13,002 nucleotides of DNA. Origin: Bacillota bacterium (GTDB lineage: Bacteria > Bacillota > Dehalobacteriia > UBA4068). The position numbers and the translations under genes are program-made. Of the stretch, positions 7,087-13,002 are shown piece after piece (the stretch's first letter is position 1; every line of letters begins with the position of its first letter). Below the pieces are notes generated by a model. That model was not told where the DNA came from and ran no database searches. It saw nothing but the letters and a program-made list of their open reading frames with translations. The DNA lies in NCBI GenBank assembly GCA_030528765.1, contig JAUMYD010000039.1, positions 1-13,002 on the forward strand. Direction: 5' to 3'.

Positions 7087-7112
7087 CAGCCGGGTACGAA
7101 AGTGCCCGGCTG
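7087..7112 (+). terminator. GAAA-capped intercistronic hairpin, partial terminator
   Basis: An 11-bp stem CAGCCGGGTAC/GTGCCCGGCTG (7087-7097 and 7102-7112, one U-G pair) closed by a GAAA tetraloop (GNRA type). The tail is T-rich but interrupted, so it should be a weak or partial terminator, or a barrier that protects the upstream abgT mRNA and lowers pepT output. Confidence 0.55.
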
Positions 7113-7155
7113 TCTTTCATTGTTTTCAATTTGCATTCTCATAAGGAGGTTTACT

Positions 7156-8262
7156 ATGATTAACAAAGAACGTTTGCTGACTACCTTTTTGGAATATGTT
7201 CAGATCGATAGTGAAAGCACCCATGAAGGTGCTTTTGCAGCCCGCGTGATGGCAGATCTGGAAGCCATCGGCTGCCAGGTTTTCCAGGATCAGAGCCAGG
7301 AGAAAACCGGTAGCGATGCCGGTAATGTCTACTGTGTTCTGCCCGGCAATGCGGCAGGGGACGCGATCCTCTTTTCTGCCCATATGGACACCGTAGTCCC
7401 CGGCAATGGTGTTGAACCTGTTATCGAGGATGGCGTGATCCGCAGCAAGGGTGAAACCATCCTTGGTGGCGATGACAAATCCGGCGTGGTTGCTGTGGTG
7501 GAAGCCCTGCGCACCATCGTGGAAAAAGAGCTGCCCCATCCCACCATCGAAGCAGTCTTTACTGTCTGCGAGGAAGTCGGCCTGCGCGGCTCTGCCAATG
7601 TGGATTACAGCAAGCTCAGCGCCAAGAAGGCATTTGTCCTGGATAGCAGCGGTGACGCAGGCGTCATCATGACTGCTGCCCCCGGTCAGTATAAGATCGA
7701 AGCTACTGTGGTGGGTCGCCGCGCACACGCCGGTGTTGCTCCGGAAGAGGGCATCAGCGCTGTTCAGGTGCTTTCCGCAGCTATTGCCAACATGAAGCTG
7801 CTGCGCATCGATGAGGAGACCACTGCCAATATCGGTTCCATCTCTGCGGATTACCCGACCAATATCGTTCCTGAACGTGCCTCCATGGTCGCAGAAGCAC
7901 GCAGCCGCAATGATGAGAAGCTGGAAGTCCAGGTCAAGCACATGTGCGACTGCCTGGAAGAAGCCTGCAAGAAATACGGTGCGACCCTGGAATGCAAGGC
8001 CACCAAGGCTTATTCTGCTTATTCTTTTGATAAAGAGAATGCACTGGTTCTCTTCGTTACCGAAGCCTGCCGGAAAGCCGGGCTTGAAGCAAAACTGGGC
8101 GTCAGCGGTGGCGGCAGCGATGCCAATAACTTCAATAAGGGCGGGATCAACTCCCTGGTACTGGGAACTGGTATGAGCAAGGTCCACACCACCAATGAGG
8201 AAATCACCATCCAGAATCTGGAAGATACAGCTGCTCTCGTTCTTACTCTTGCCACTTGCTAA
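7156..8262 (+). CDS. M20-family metallopeptidase, PepT-like
   Basis: Cytoplasmic two-zinc hydrolase of the M20/M25/M40 clan, 368 aa, closest in motif layout to the PepT-like group; probably cuts small peptides or acyl-amino acids. Visible: HMD with H76 and D78, GGDDKSG with bridging D106, CEEVG with catalytic E139 and ligand E140, LDSSG with D163, RRAHAG with H191 in the lid/dimerisation domain (about 175-285), GGGSDANNF (318-326), and VHTTNEE with H344. All expected metal-binding positions are present. A GTG-started frame reaches 7084, but AAGGAGG (7143-7149) lies 6 bases before the ATG at 7156, and the upstream part runs through the intercistronic hairpin. Second gene of the abgT unit; it should process whatever the transporter brings in. 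True tripeptidase PepT and carboxypeptidase-type M20 enzymes are alternatives. Confidence 0.9.
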   Translation: MINKERLLTTFLEYVQIDSESTHEGAFAARVMADLEAIGCQVFQDQSQEKTGSDAGNVYCVLPGNAAGDAILFSAHMDTVVPGNGVEPVIEDGVIRSKGETILGGDDKSGVVAVVEALRTIVEKELPHPTIEAVFTVCEEVGLRGSANVDYSKLSAKKAFVLDSSGDAGVIMTAAPGQYKIEATVVGRRAHAGVAPEEGISAVQVLSAAIANMKLLRIDEETTANIGSISADYPTNIVPERASMVAEARSRNDEKLEVQVKHMCDCLEEACKKYGATLECKATKAYSAYSFDKENALVLFVTEACRKAGLEAKLGVSGGGSDANNFNKGGINSLVLGTGMSKVHTTNEEITIQNLEDTAALVLTLATC

Positions 8263-8555
8263 GAACTCATTTTTTGCAGCCCCCACTCCGTGTGGGCGAT
8301 CTCTGAGAAAGATGGAACAGCTAGGCTTTAAGAAAATATTTTTGAGGTGCCCGGAAGCTCTGCTTTTCGGGCACTTTTTTCGTCTGAAGCCGCTCCCGCT
8401 GTGTAGGAGGAGAAAATTTCAAACAGGAGAACTTCAAGCGATGGAAGAAGATCTCTGCCAACCGTGATGAAGTAAAGAGCTTTGTTTTTGGAAGAATCGG
8501 CAGGCACCTCCGCGAGAAGTTTCCGCTTTTGGGAAGAAAGCGTGAAAAATCAGGG
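8263..8555 (+). other. Intergenic region after the M20 peptidase
   Basis: Contains a weak stem CCCAC/GTGGG (8282-8296), the operon terminator (8347-8380), and a coding-like segment lacking a start codon that runs into the next terminator. A ribosome-binding-like AGGAGG stands at 8405-8410, and an 8-codon ORF starts at the ATG at 8441. No tRNA or known RNA was recognised. Confidence 0.4.
8347..8380 (+). terminator. Rho-independent terminator of the abgT-pepT unit
   Basis: Stem GTGCCCG/CGGGCAC (8347-8353 and 8368-8374), extended inside by AAGC/GCTT, followed by six T (8375-8380). It lies about 85 bases past the stop of the M20 peptidase. Confidence 0.9.
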
Positions 8556-8597
8556 AAAAAGGGGGAGCCTGCTATGGAGTTCCCTCTTTTTTTCTGA
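8388..8597 (+). other. Start-less coding-like open segment (remnant or small gene)
   Basis: An open frame of 69 codons between a TGA (8385-8387) and a TGA (8595-8597). It has no ATG, GTG or TTG near its front. Its middle reads FKRWKKISANRDEVKSF then FGRIGRHLREKFPLLGRK, strongly basic, with codon choice that resembles neighbouring genes. Its 3-prime end is made by a terminator hairpin. It may be a gene remnant, the decoding of a small RNA, or chance; I do not recognise the sequence. Confidence 0.2.
8556..8593 (+). terminator. Second terminator-like hairpin before the kinase promoter
   Basis: An 11-bp stem AAAAAGGGGGA/TCCCTCTTTTT (8556-8566 and 8581-8591, one G-U pair) with a 14-base loop and a T run to 8593. 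The A-rich left arm makes it potentially bidirectional. It lies some 180 bases beyond the operon terminator, so it either backs that up or ends a separate small transcript from 8381-8555. Confidence 0.6.
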
Positions 8598-8603
8598 TAT
8601 AAT
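8595..8603 (+). promoter_or_regulatory. Extended -10 promoter of the two-component operon
   Basis: TGATATAAT is a perfect TATAAT (8598-8603) with a TGn extension (8595-8597). No good -35 is seen; the -35 position falls within the preceding hairpin. The predicted start near 8610 gives a leader of about 77 bases. Confidence 0.6.
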
Positions 8604-8638
8604 GTTTTGTAAAAGGTGGATTTTGCCGAAAGAAGAAT

Positions 8639-8657
8639 CTTTTCCCAGTGGGAAAAG
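8639..8657 (+). promoter_or_regulatory. Hairpin in the kinase mRNA leader
   Basis: An 8-bp stem CTTTTCCC/GGGAAAAG (8639-8646 and 8650-8657) with a 3-base loop, followed by CGAAGCG and five T. The right arm (AAAAGC) can also pair with GCGTTTTT just downstream (around 8661-8669), so two mutually exclusive small structures are possible ahead of the kinase ribosome binding site. Confidence 0.35.
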
Positions 8658-8686
8658 CGAAGCGTTTTTATGAGGTGTAAGAGAAG

Positions 8687-10498
8687 ATGCGGATGCAGAA
8701 ACACAGGGAATATATCGGATTGACTCTGGTTTTGCTCGTGGCCGTCTTTTGCCTGCTTTCCTCCTTTGTTGAGCGGGAGGATCCCTCTTTCTTCCCCACC
8801 CCCAGATCCCTGGTCTTTCAGGGAGAGTGTAGCCGCGACCGGGAAACTTGGCTGGCGCTGACAGAAAACAGCAGCCTTTCTTCGCTGGAGGGAGAGATTT
8901 TTCTGCGGGGGGAGTTCAGTGAAGCCATTCCGGAAGGATTGTCTTTTAATTTTTATGTAAATCATATCGCTGCAGAAATTTTTGTAAATGGGGAAAGCCG
9001 TTATAGAAATGCGGCGATGGAGAAGATCCAAAAAGGGGAAAAGCTGGATTCTTTGGATTGTGCTGCGCTCTGGGAGGAGCTGGCTTTTTTTAAGGTGGAA
9101 GCAGGTGATCAGCTGGAGATCCACCTTGCGAACCCACACCGCTACGGAAATGCAAACGCCTATTGGGATTTTTTGGAGAGCCTGAACACGACTATTGCAG
9201 AAAGCAGCATTTTGGCCACAAACCTGCGCTCTTTTGGTGGCGGTTTTCGGGCACTGGGCGGAATGCTGGCGATTTTTTCGCTGGTCCTCCTGGGGGCCTC
9301 GATCGCTTCTCTGGTGCTGCGTGTTCCCGTGGGCTGGAAGCTTTTTAAGGCAGCGATTTTGACCCTGCTGGCAGGGGGCTTCTTTTATTTTGATACACTG
9401 GATATCTGTTATCAGGTGGATTCTCAGCTGCTTTTCACCTACGGAAGACAGATCTCCATGATGCTCGTTTTCCTTTTTATTGGCTTCTATATCTGCGATT
9501 CGATCAGCGGAAAACGGCAGAAGCTTTTGCATCTGGCCATGCTGCTTTCCTGCTTTCAGGTCATACTGCTGCTTGTTCTTTCGATCACAGGAATTATTCT
9601 TCTTTATGATGCCGGCTATTATTGGGGGCTTTCGCAGCTCATCCTCTGCCCTTTGCTGGCGCTCTGCTGTGGGCTGGAATTGCCTGCCGTGGAGAAGAAG
9701 GGGCGGCTTTCTCTGTTCTCCGGTATCCTTCTTTCCATAAGCCTGATCCTGGATCTGGCTGGCTTGGGAAATGGGATCGTTACGCATGGAACCTGCACTA
9801 AGATCATTTTTGTGCTGCTCTTTGCGATCCATCTCAGTCTGGCCGCCGGTGAGGTGGTGGCCAATTATCAGGCTCTGCTTTTGGCCCGAAAATTGGAAAT
9901 GGAGCTGCAAAACAGCAGGATCGCCATTATGCTGAGCCAGATCAAACCGCATTTCCTTCATAATTCCCTGGCTGTGATTCAGGAGCTCTGCCATGAGGAT
10001 CCTCTGGCGGCAGAGGATGCTATCGGTATCTTTGCGGAATATCTGAAGGGGAATATGCGCGCTCTGGAAAGCGATGGTCTAATCTGGTTCAAGGAAGAGC
10101 TGTCTCACACCAAATGCTATCTGGATATTGAAAAAATGCGTTTTGGGGATCAGCTGTGCGTGAAGCTGAATACGCAGAAGATGCACTTTCGGATCCCCAG
10201 CCTGACCCTGCAGCCCATTGTGGAAAATGCGGTGCGGCATGGAGCCAGGAAAAACGAAAACGGCGGCTTTGTTTCCGTTTCCACGGTAGAGCATACGGAT
10301 CATTTTGAAGTGCTGGTGGAGGATGATGGGCCCGGATTTGACCCGGAACAGCCTCTGGATGACGGGAATCTCCATCTGGGGATCCGCAATGTGCAGGAAC
10401 GCCTGCGGCGCATGTGCGGCGGAGAGCTGCGGATCGAATCCGATCCTTCCGGCGGAACCAGAGTTCATATTATTCTGCCGAAGGAGGGACGGAAATGA
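8687..10498 (+). CDS. LytS/YehU-type sensor histidine kinase with 7TM sensor
   Basis: Membrane sensor kinase, 603 aa. Layout: one N-terminal TM (about 10-28), an extracytoplasmic domain (about 30-180, beta-rich, with LSFNFYVNH and IFVNGESRY resembling 7TMR-DISM ligand-binding modules), seven further TM helices (about 190-395), then the kinase core. The His_kinase motif QIKPHFLHNSL carries phospho-acceptor H422; the ATPase domain shows the N-box ENAVRHG (N514), G1 DDGPGF (546-551) and LGIRNVQERL (564-573). It should autophosphorylate on an unknown outside signal and pass phosphate to the overlapping response regulator. The start at 8687 has GAGGTG 9 bases upstream; the ATG at 8693 (M3) is an alternative. 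Its stop overlaps the next start as ATGA. Location behind a transporter/peptidase operon hints at peptide or nutrient sensing. Confidence 0.9.
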   Translation: MRMQKHREYIGLTLVLLVAVFCLLSSFVEREDPSFFPTPRSLVFQGECSRDRETWLALTENSSLSSLEGEIFLRGEFSEAIPEGLSFNFYVNHIAAEIFVNGESRYRNAAMEKIQKGEKLDSLDCAALWEELAFFKVEAGDQLEIHLANPHRYGNANAYWDFLESLNTTIAESSILATNLRSFGGGFRALGGMLAIFSLVLLGASIASLVLRVPVGWKLFKAAILTLLAGGFFYFDTLDICYQVDSQLLFTYGRQISMMLVFLFIGFYICDSISGKRQKLLHLAMLLSCFQVILLLVLSITGIILLYDAGYYWGLSQLILCPLLALCCGLELPAVEKKGRLSLFSGILLSISLILDLAGLGNGIVTHGTCTKIIFVLLFAIHLSLAAGEVVANYQALLLARKLEMELQNSRIAIMLSQIKPHFLHNSLAVIQELCHEDPLAAEDAIGIFAEYLKGNMRALESDGLIWFKEELSHTKCYLDIEKMRFGDQLCVKLNTQKMHFRIPSLTLQPIVENAVRHGARKNENGGFVSVSTVEHTDHFEVLVEDDGPGFDPEQPLDDGNLHLGIRNVQERLRRMCGGELRIESDPSGGTRVHIILPKEGRK

Positions 10499-11280
10499 TC
10501 GTGTTTGCCTTGGATGACGAGCCGCTGCTGCTTCGAAGATTGTGCCGTGGGATTTCCGAGGAAATGCCTGATGCGGAATTGCATGGCTTTGATCGGGGCT
10601 CTGCGGTGCTGGCTGCCATGGAAGAAGGCCTGCTTCCGGATGTTGCCTTCCTGGATATTGAGATGCCGGGTATGAGCGGGATCGAGATGGCGGAATGCAT
10701 CATCGCCCGCGCACCTGACTGTAGCCTGGTTTTTTGTACCAGCTACCCCCAATATGCCGTGGACGCGATCAATCTGCATGCCAGCTCGCATCTTGGCTAT
10801 CTGATCAAGCCTGTTTCACCGGAGGCAATTCGGCGGGAGTTGGCCTTTATTGAGACGAAGAGGCAGCCGGAAAAACTGCTGCAGGTTCACTGCTTCGGCA
10901 CGTTTGAGGTTTTTTCCCGGGGGGTGCGGCTGAGCTTCCGGCGCTCCCGCACAAAGGAGCTGCTGGCCTTTTTGATCGACCGCAAGGGTGCGGGGGTCAC
11001 TGCCCGGCAGATCTGCACCACGCTTTGGGATGACAGCAGCAACGATAAAAGAAACATAAATTATCTTTATCAGCTTTTTGATGATCTTCGCCATGCTCTG
11101 AATCAGGTGGGCGCCGGGGAGCTTCTGCAGCGGAATGGCTACAATTACTCCCTGGATACAGGGAAAATAGATTGCGATTATTATAGCTTCCTTAGCTGTG
11201 GGGAGCCAGAGTTTTACGGGGAATATATGACACAGTACAGCTGGGCAGAGGAAACTTGTGCCCTGCTGTGGAATGCATAA
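10495..11280 (+). CDS. Response regulator with AfsR-type winged-helix output
   Basis: DNA-binding partner of the upstream kinase, 261 aa. Receiver domain (1-120): acidic pair D7/D8, phospho-acceptor D54 in FLDIEMPGMSG, T82 and K105 in LIKPV. Output domain (about 128-230): an OmpR/AfsR-like winged helix starting LLQVHCFGTFEVF, with RSRTKELLAFLID and the helix region around ITARQ-like VTARQICTTLW. The tail GEYMTQYSWAEE resembles the beginning of the bacterial transcriptional activation domain of SARP/AfsR proteins, but the protein stops soon after, so that domain is essentially absent. The start is fixed by GGAGGG (10483-10488), 6 bases before the ATG, and by the 4-base ATGA overlap with the kinase, implying translational coupling. 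An upstream in-frame start at 10414 would overlap the kinase much further and has no such site. Confidence 0.92.
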   Translation: MIVFALDDEPLLLRRLCRGISEEMPDAELHGFDRGSAVLAAMEEGLLPDVAFLDIEMPGMSGIEMAECIIARAPDCSLVFCTSYPQYAVDAINLHASSHLGYLIKPVSPEAIRRELAFIETKRQPEKLLQVHCFGTFEVFSRGVRLSFRRSRTKELLAFLIDRKGAGVTARQICTTLWDDSSNDKRNINYLYQLFDDLRHALNQVGAGELLQRNGYNYSLDTGKIDCDYYSFLSCGEPEFYGEYMTQYSWAEETCALLWNA

Positions 11281-11617
11281 GGATTTTGTGGGGAGAATGC
11301 TTTTTTTAGGAAATTCTGTAAGGGGTTTGTGAGGAATGCCGATGTATACTTATCTTAGAGAAAAGAGAATTTCCCTTATTCCTTTCCGCAGAGTCAAAAA
11401 TGGGAAAGGCACTGGATAAAGTTCTTTTTTTTGCTCAGAGCAAATGAGAGAAAAGGCTCGATCCCTTTTCAAAGTAGATCTTGTTTTTGGGGAAAGACTC
11501 CACCCGGTTTTTCCAAAGGAGAAAGCGGGCGAAGTCTTCCGGGCGGTGTTTCTGCGAAAGTATTCGTGTAAAAACCGCAGCCTGGTGGTTCCGGCTGCGT
11601 ATTTGGGAGGGAAAGAG
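11281..11617 (+). other. Intergenic region before the RsbW-like gene
   Basis: No gene supported. There is no clear terminator after the response regulator. A 9-bp inverted repeat GGAAATTCT/AGAATTTCC (11309-11317 and 11366-11374) flanks a -10-like TATACT (11345-11350) whose -35 is poor. A 7-bp stem CCTTTCC/GGAAAGG spans 11381-11409, and an 8-T run (11425-11432) precedes a small dyad TTGCT-3-AGCAA. The frame of the next gene stays open back to 11444, but the upstream part resembles nothing. Confidence 0.4.
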
Positions 11618-12028
11618 ATGAGTTCCTTAACGGTTGTCGCCGCATTGGACGAATTGGATCGTGTACAGGATTTTATTCGAAATGAGTTGGAGCGCTGCAA
11701 CTGCCCATCGGAAATTCAGTTTCAGATCGAGCTGGCAGTGGAAGAGATTTTTATAAACATTGTGAACTATGCTTACCATCCGGAGATTGGGGATGCCACT
11801 GTTTTTTGTCAGGTGGAAGAGGATGATCCGTTGCGGGTCATTATCCAGTTCCTGGATCAGGGCCGCCCCTTTGATCCCTTAGCCAGAGAGGATGTGGATG
11901 CTCATGCTAAGGTTATGCAGGAAGAAGTAGGCGGGCTGGGGATATTTCTGGTAAAGAATATCATGGATGATGTCAGCTACGCTTATGAAAATGGGAAAAA
12001 CGTACTTACTATTATAAAGTCATTGTAA
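11618..12028 (+). CDS. RsbW/SpoIIAB-like anti-sigma serine kinase (HATPase)
   Basis: A 136-aa GHKL-type ATP-binding protein, the size of RsbW/SpoIIAB anti-sigma kinases. These bind a sigma factor and phosphorylate a STAS-domain antagonist. Visible: N-box ELAVEEIFINIVNYAY with E43, N47 and N50; FLDQGRPFDPL with D80 and the PFDP typical of this family; GGLGIFLVKNIMDDVSY (105-121) as G2 box. GGGAGG (11605-11610) lies 7 bases before the ATG at 11618, so the longer frame from 11444 is rejected. No STAS protein and no PP2C phosphatase is in the window. The next gene, 89 bases on, is an ECF-like sigma factor, an unusual partner for an RsbW-type protein; whether the two interact is inference only. 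Confidence 0.85.
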   Translation: MSSLTVVAALDELDRVQDFIRNELERCNCPSEIQFQIELAVEEIFINIVNYAYHPEIGDATVFCQVEEDDPLRVIIQFLDQGRPFDPLAREDVDAHAKVMQEEVGGLGIFLVKNIMDDVSYAYENGKNVLTIIKSL

Positions 12029-12117
12029 AATAATTTGCGATCCTCAGGTCTTTTTTTACAGCGCCTCAAATTTTTTTCCGGAAATGAAACCAAAGCAGCA
12101 ATTTAGGGGTATTAAAG

Positions 12118-12576
12118 ATGGAAGAAGAAATGGTTGTTGCTACTTATGCTGATATGGTTTATAAAATTGCCTACCGCTACACGGCCAACCCGACTGATGC
12201 GGAGGATGTATTTTCTGAAACATTTTTGGCATATTTCAAAAAAGAGCGTGTCTTCGAAAGCGAGGAACACCGCAAAAGCTGGCTGATTCGTGTGGCCATC
12301 AATTGTGCAAAAGGTTTTTTGGGAAGCCGTACCCCCTGGGTAGAGCTGAATTCTGAGATTACTGCAGACAGCAGGGCTTCCAAGGTGGATCTGAGTATCG
12401 ATTTGCGGCAGGCAATCAATCAACTCCCTGCAGATTACAGGGACGTGATCCTTCTATACTATATAGAAGATCTATCCGTGAAACAAATTGCCGAGATCCT
12501 GGATCGAAACGAAAATACCGTAAAAACCCATCTTTCTCGTGCTCGGGATAAGCTCAGGAAATATCTTGAGGTGTAA
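12118..12576 (+). CDS. ECF-like sigma-70 family RNA polymerase sigma factor
   Basis: A 152-aa alternative sigma factor, typical ECF size. Region 2 (about 5-70): YADMVYKIAYRYTANPTDAEDVFSE-type core, with AEDVFSETF (28-36) and SWLIRVAINCAK (54-65). Region 4 (about 95-150): INQLPADYRDVILLYY and the helix-turn-helix LSVKQIAEIL then NTVKTHLSRARDKL. No region 1.1 or 3 is seen. AGGGG (12105-12109) lies 8 bases before the ATG. It is followed after 2 bases by an unrecognised open frame whose ribosome binding site GAGGTG (12568-12573) lies in the last codons of the sigma gene, so the two are coupled. It would direct RNA polymerase to an unknown regulon; no autoregulatory ECF promoter was identified in the 89-base gap upstream. 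Confidence 0.92.
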   Translation: MEEEMVVATYADMVYKIAYRYTANPTDAEDVFSETFLAYFKKERVFESEEHRKSWLIRVAINCAKGFLGSRTPWVELNSEITADSRASKVDLSIDLRQAINQLPADYRDVILLYYIEDLSVKQIAEILDRNENTVKTHLSRARDKLRKYLEV

Positions 12577-12578
12577 TC

Positions 12579-13002
12579 ATGGGCGAATTGAGGATAAAAA
12601 GTCAAATTATTGAAGCGATGAAAGAACCTTCCCCGCCGGAACAGCTGGTTCGGAGCATGACCCTGCGTGCAGGTGCGATCATCCCTGGCCGCCGGGCCGA
12701 GCAGCGTTTAGAGGCAGAAGGAGCCACCCTTTCCCAGAAGGAGAGAACACAGCTGGCTGCTGCCAGCCTTGTGGGGCGTCTGGCCCAGGCCATGCCGCTG
12801 CCGGGTGATGCCAGCCCGCAGGAGCTGACAATGCAGCTTTCCAGCCATCCGCGCTTCCAGAAGGCAGTTGAACGTGGAAATCTGCTTCTTCGCCTGCGCA
12901 ATGGAGAGCTCCTCCAGGAGCTGTCCCGTGAGGGGATCCAGAAGGTGGCTTTTGGGAGCAGCCCGGAAAAGCGTGAGCCTGCGCGGAATCTCCCTGTGCG
13001 TT
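12579..13002 (+). CDS. Unrecognised protein coupled to sigma factor (3-prime truncated by window)
   Basis: Open frame with an ATG at 12579, running 141 codons to the window edge without a stop. It starts 2 bases after the sigma stop, with GAGGTG (12568-12573) 5 bases before the ATG. The visible part begins MGELRIKSQIIEAMKEPSPP, is soluble in character, mostly helical-looking and rich in E, R, L, Q and A, with no cysteine and no membrane segment so far; HPRFQKAVERGNLLL is at 90-104. Codon usage fits the neighbours. By position it is where an anti-sigma factor would be expected, but no zinc-binding anti-sigma motif (HxxxCxxC) is present. I do not recognise a family. Function unknown; an unusual regulator of the sigma factor or a sigma-cotranscribed effector are both possible. 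Confidence 0.75.
   Translation, partial: MGELRIKSQIIEAMKEPSPPEQLVRSMTLRAGAIIPGRRAEQRLEAEGATLSQKERTQLAAASLVGRLAQAMPLPGDASPQELTMQLSSHPRFQKAVERGNLLLRLRNGELLQELSREGIQKVAFGSSPEKREPARNLPVR

Noticed and set aside
6188..8286. Two long minus-strand ORFs (6188-7129 and 7126-8286) opposite the transporter and peptidase
   Set aside because: Codon-aligned shadows of strongly biased genes with G/D/Q/H-rich translations and no family resemblance.
8321..9994. 557-codon minus-strand ORF opposite the histidine kinase
   Set aside because: Codon-aligned antisense of the kinase frame with low-complexity Q/H/K-rich content and no ribosome binding site evidence; it also crosses two terminators.
11444..11617. 58-codon N-terminal extension of the RsbW-like frame
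   Set aside because: The strong ribosome binding site at 11605-11610 points to the ATG at 11618, the resulting length fits the family, and the extension resembles nothing.
12075..12090. TTTCCGGAAA palindrome and TGAAAC as a possible ECF promoter ahead of the sigma gene
   Set aside because: No matching ECF -10 element (CGT-type) at the expected distance downstream of TGAAAC.

Overview
The window looks like a chromosomal stretch from a low-to-mid GC anaerobic Firmicute, most likely a gut-type Clostridia (Oscillospirales-like). This placement is inference from gene content: a methionine gamma-lyase, an AbgT transporter, a LytS-type kinase, an RsbW-like kinase, and a small leaderless DUF11 protein of a kind I associate with Clostridia. 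Strong AGGAGG-type ribosome binding sites and consensus sigma-A promoters agree with it. No rRNA, tRNA, CRISPR array or intact insertion sequence was seen.

Left part (1-3478, all genes on the minus strand). An SDR-family oxidoreductase (170-982) lies in a visibly AT-richer segment that ends abruptly near 1330, where the GC-rich mutY gene (A/G mismatch adenine glycosylase, 1330-2484) stops. The SDR segment is probably an accessory insertion. mutY has its own promoter. Behind it in transcription order are a strong terminator and a DUF11-repeat protein (2621-3478) with no secretion signal.

Middle part (3721-8380, plus strand). Methionine gamma-lyase (3847-5037) is a single-gene unit with a good promoter and a textbook terminator. 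Next is a two-gene unit: an AbgT-family transporter (5504-7069) and a PepT-like M20 metallopeptidase (7156-8262). It is driven by an extended -10 promoter and carries a leader that can fold into a long hairpin starting about four bases after the predicted transcription start. The likely logic is uptake of a small peptide or acyl-glutamate compound followed by cytoplasmic hydrolysis.

Right part (8556-13002, plus strand). A stacked terminator and extended -10 promoter lead into a two-component pair: an 8-TM LytS/YehU-type histidine kinase (8687-10498) overlapping by 4 bases a receiver plus AfsR-type winged-helix response regulator (10495-11280). Its position behind the transporter/peptidase unit suggests, but does not prove, a functional link. 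Then come an RsbW/SpoIIAB-like ATP-binding kinase (11618-12028), an ECF-like sigma factor (12118-12576), and an open frame (12579 to the window end) that starts 2 bases after the sigma stop and that I do not recognise. That cluster, lacking any visible STAS or PP2C partner, is the most promising place for undescribed regulation, together with the structured leader of the transporter operon and a start-less coding-like segment at 8388-8597.
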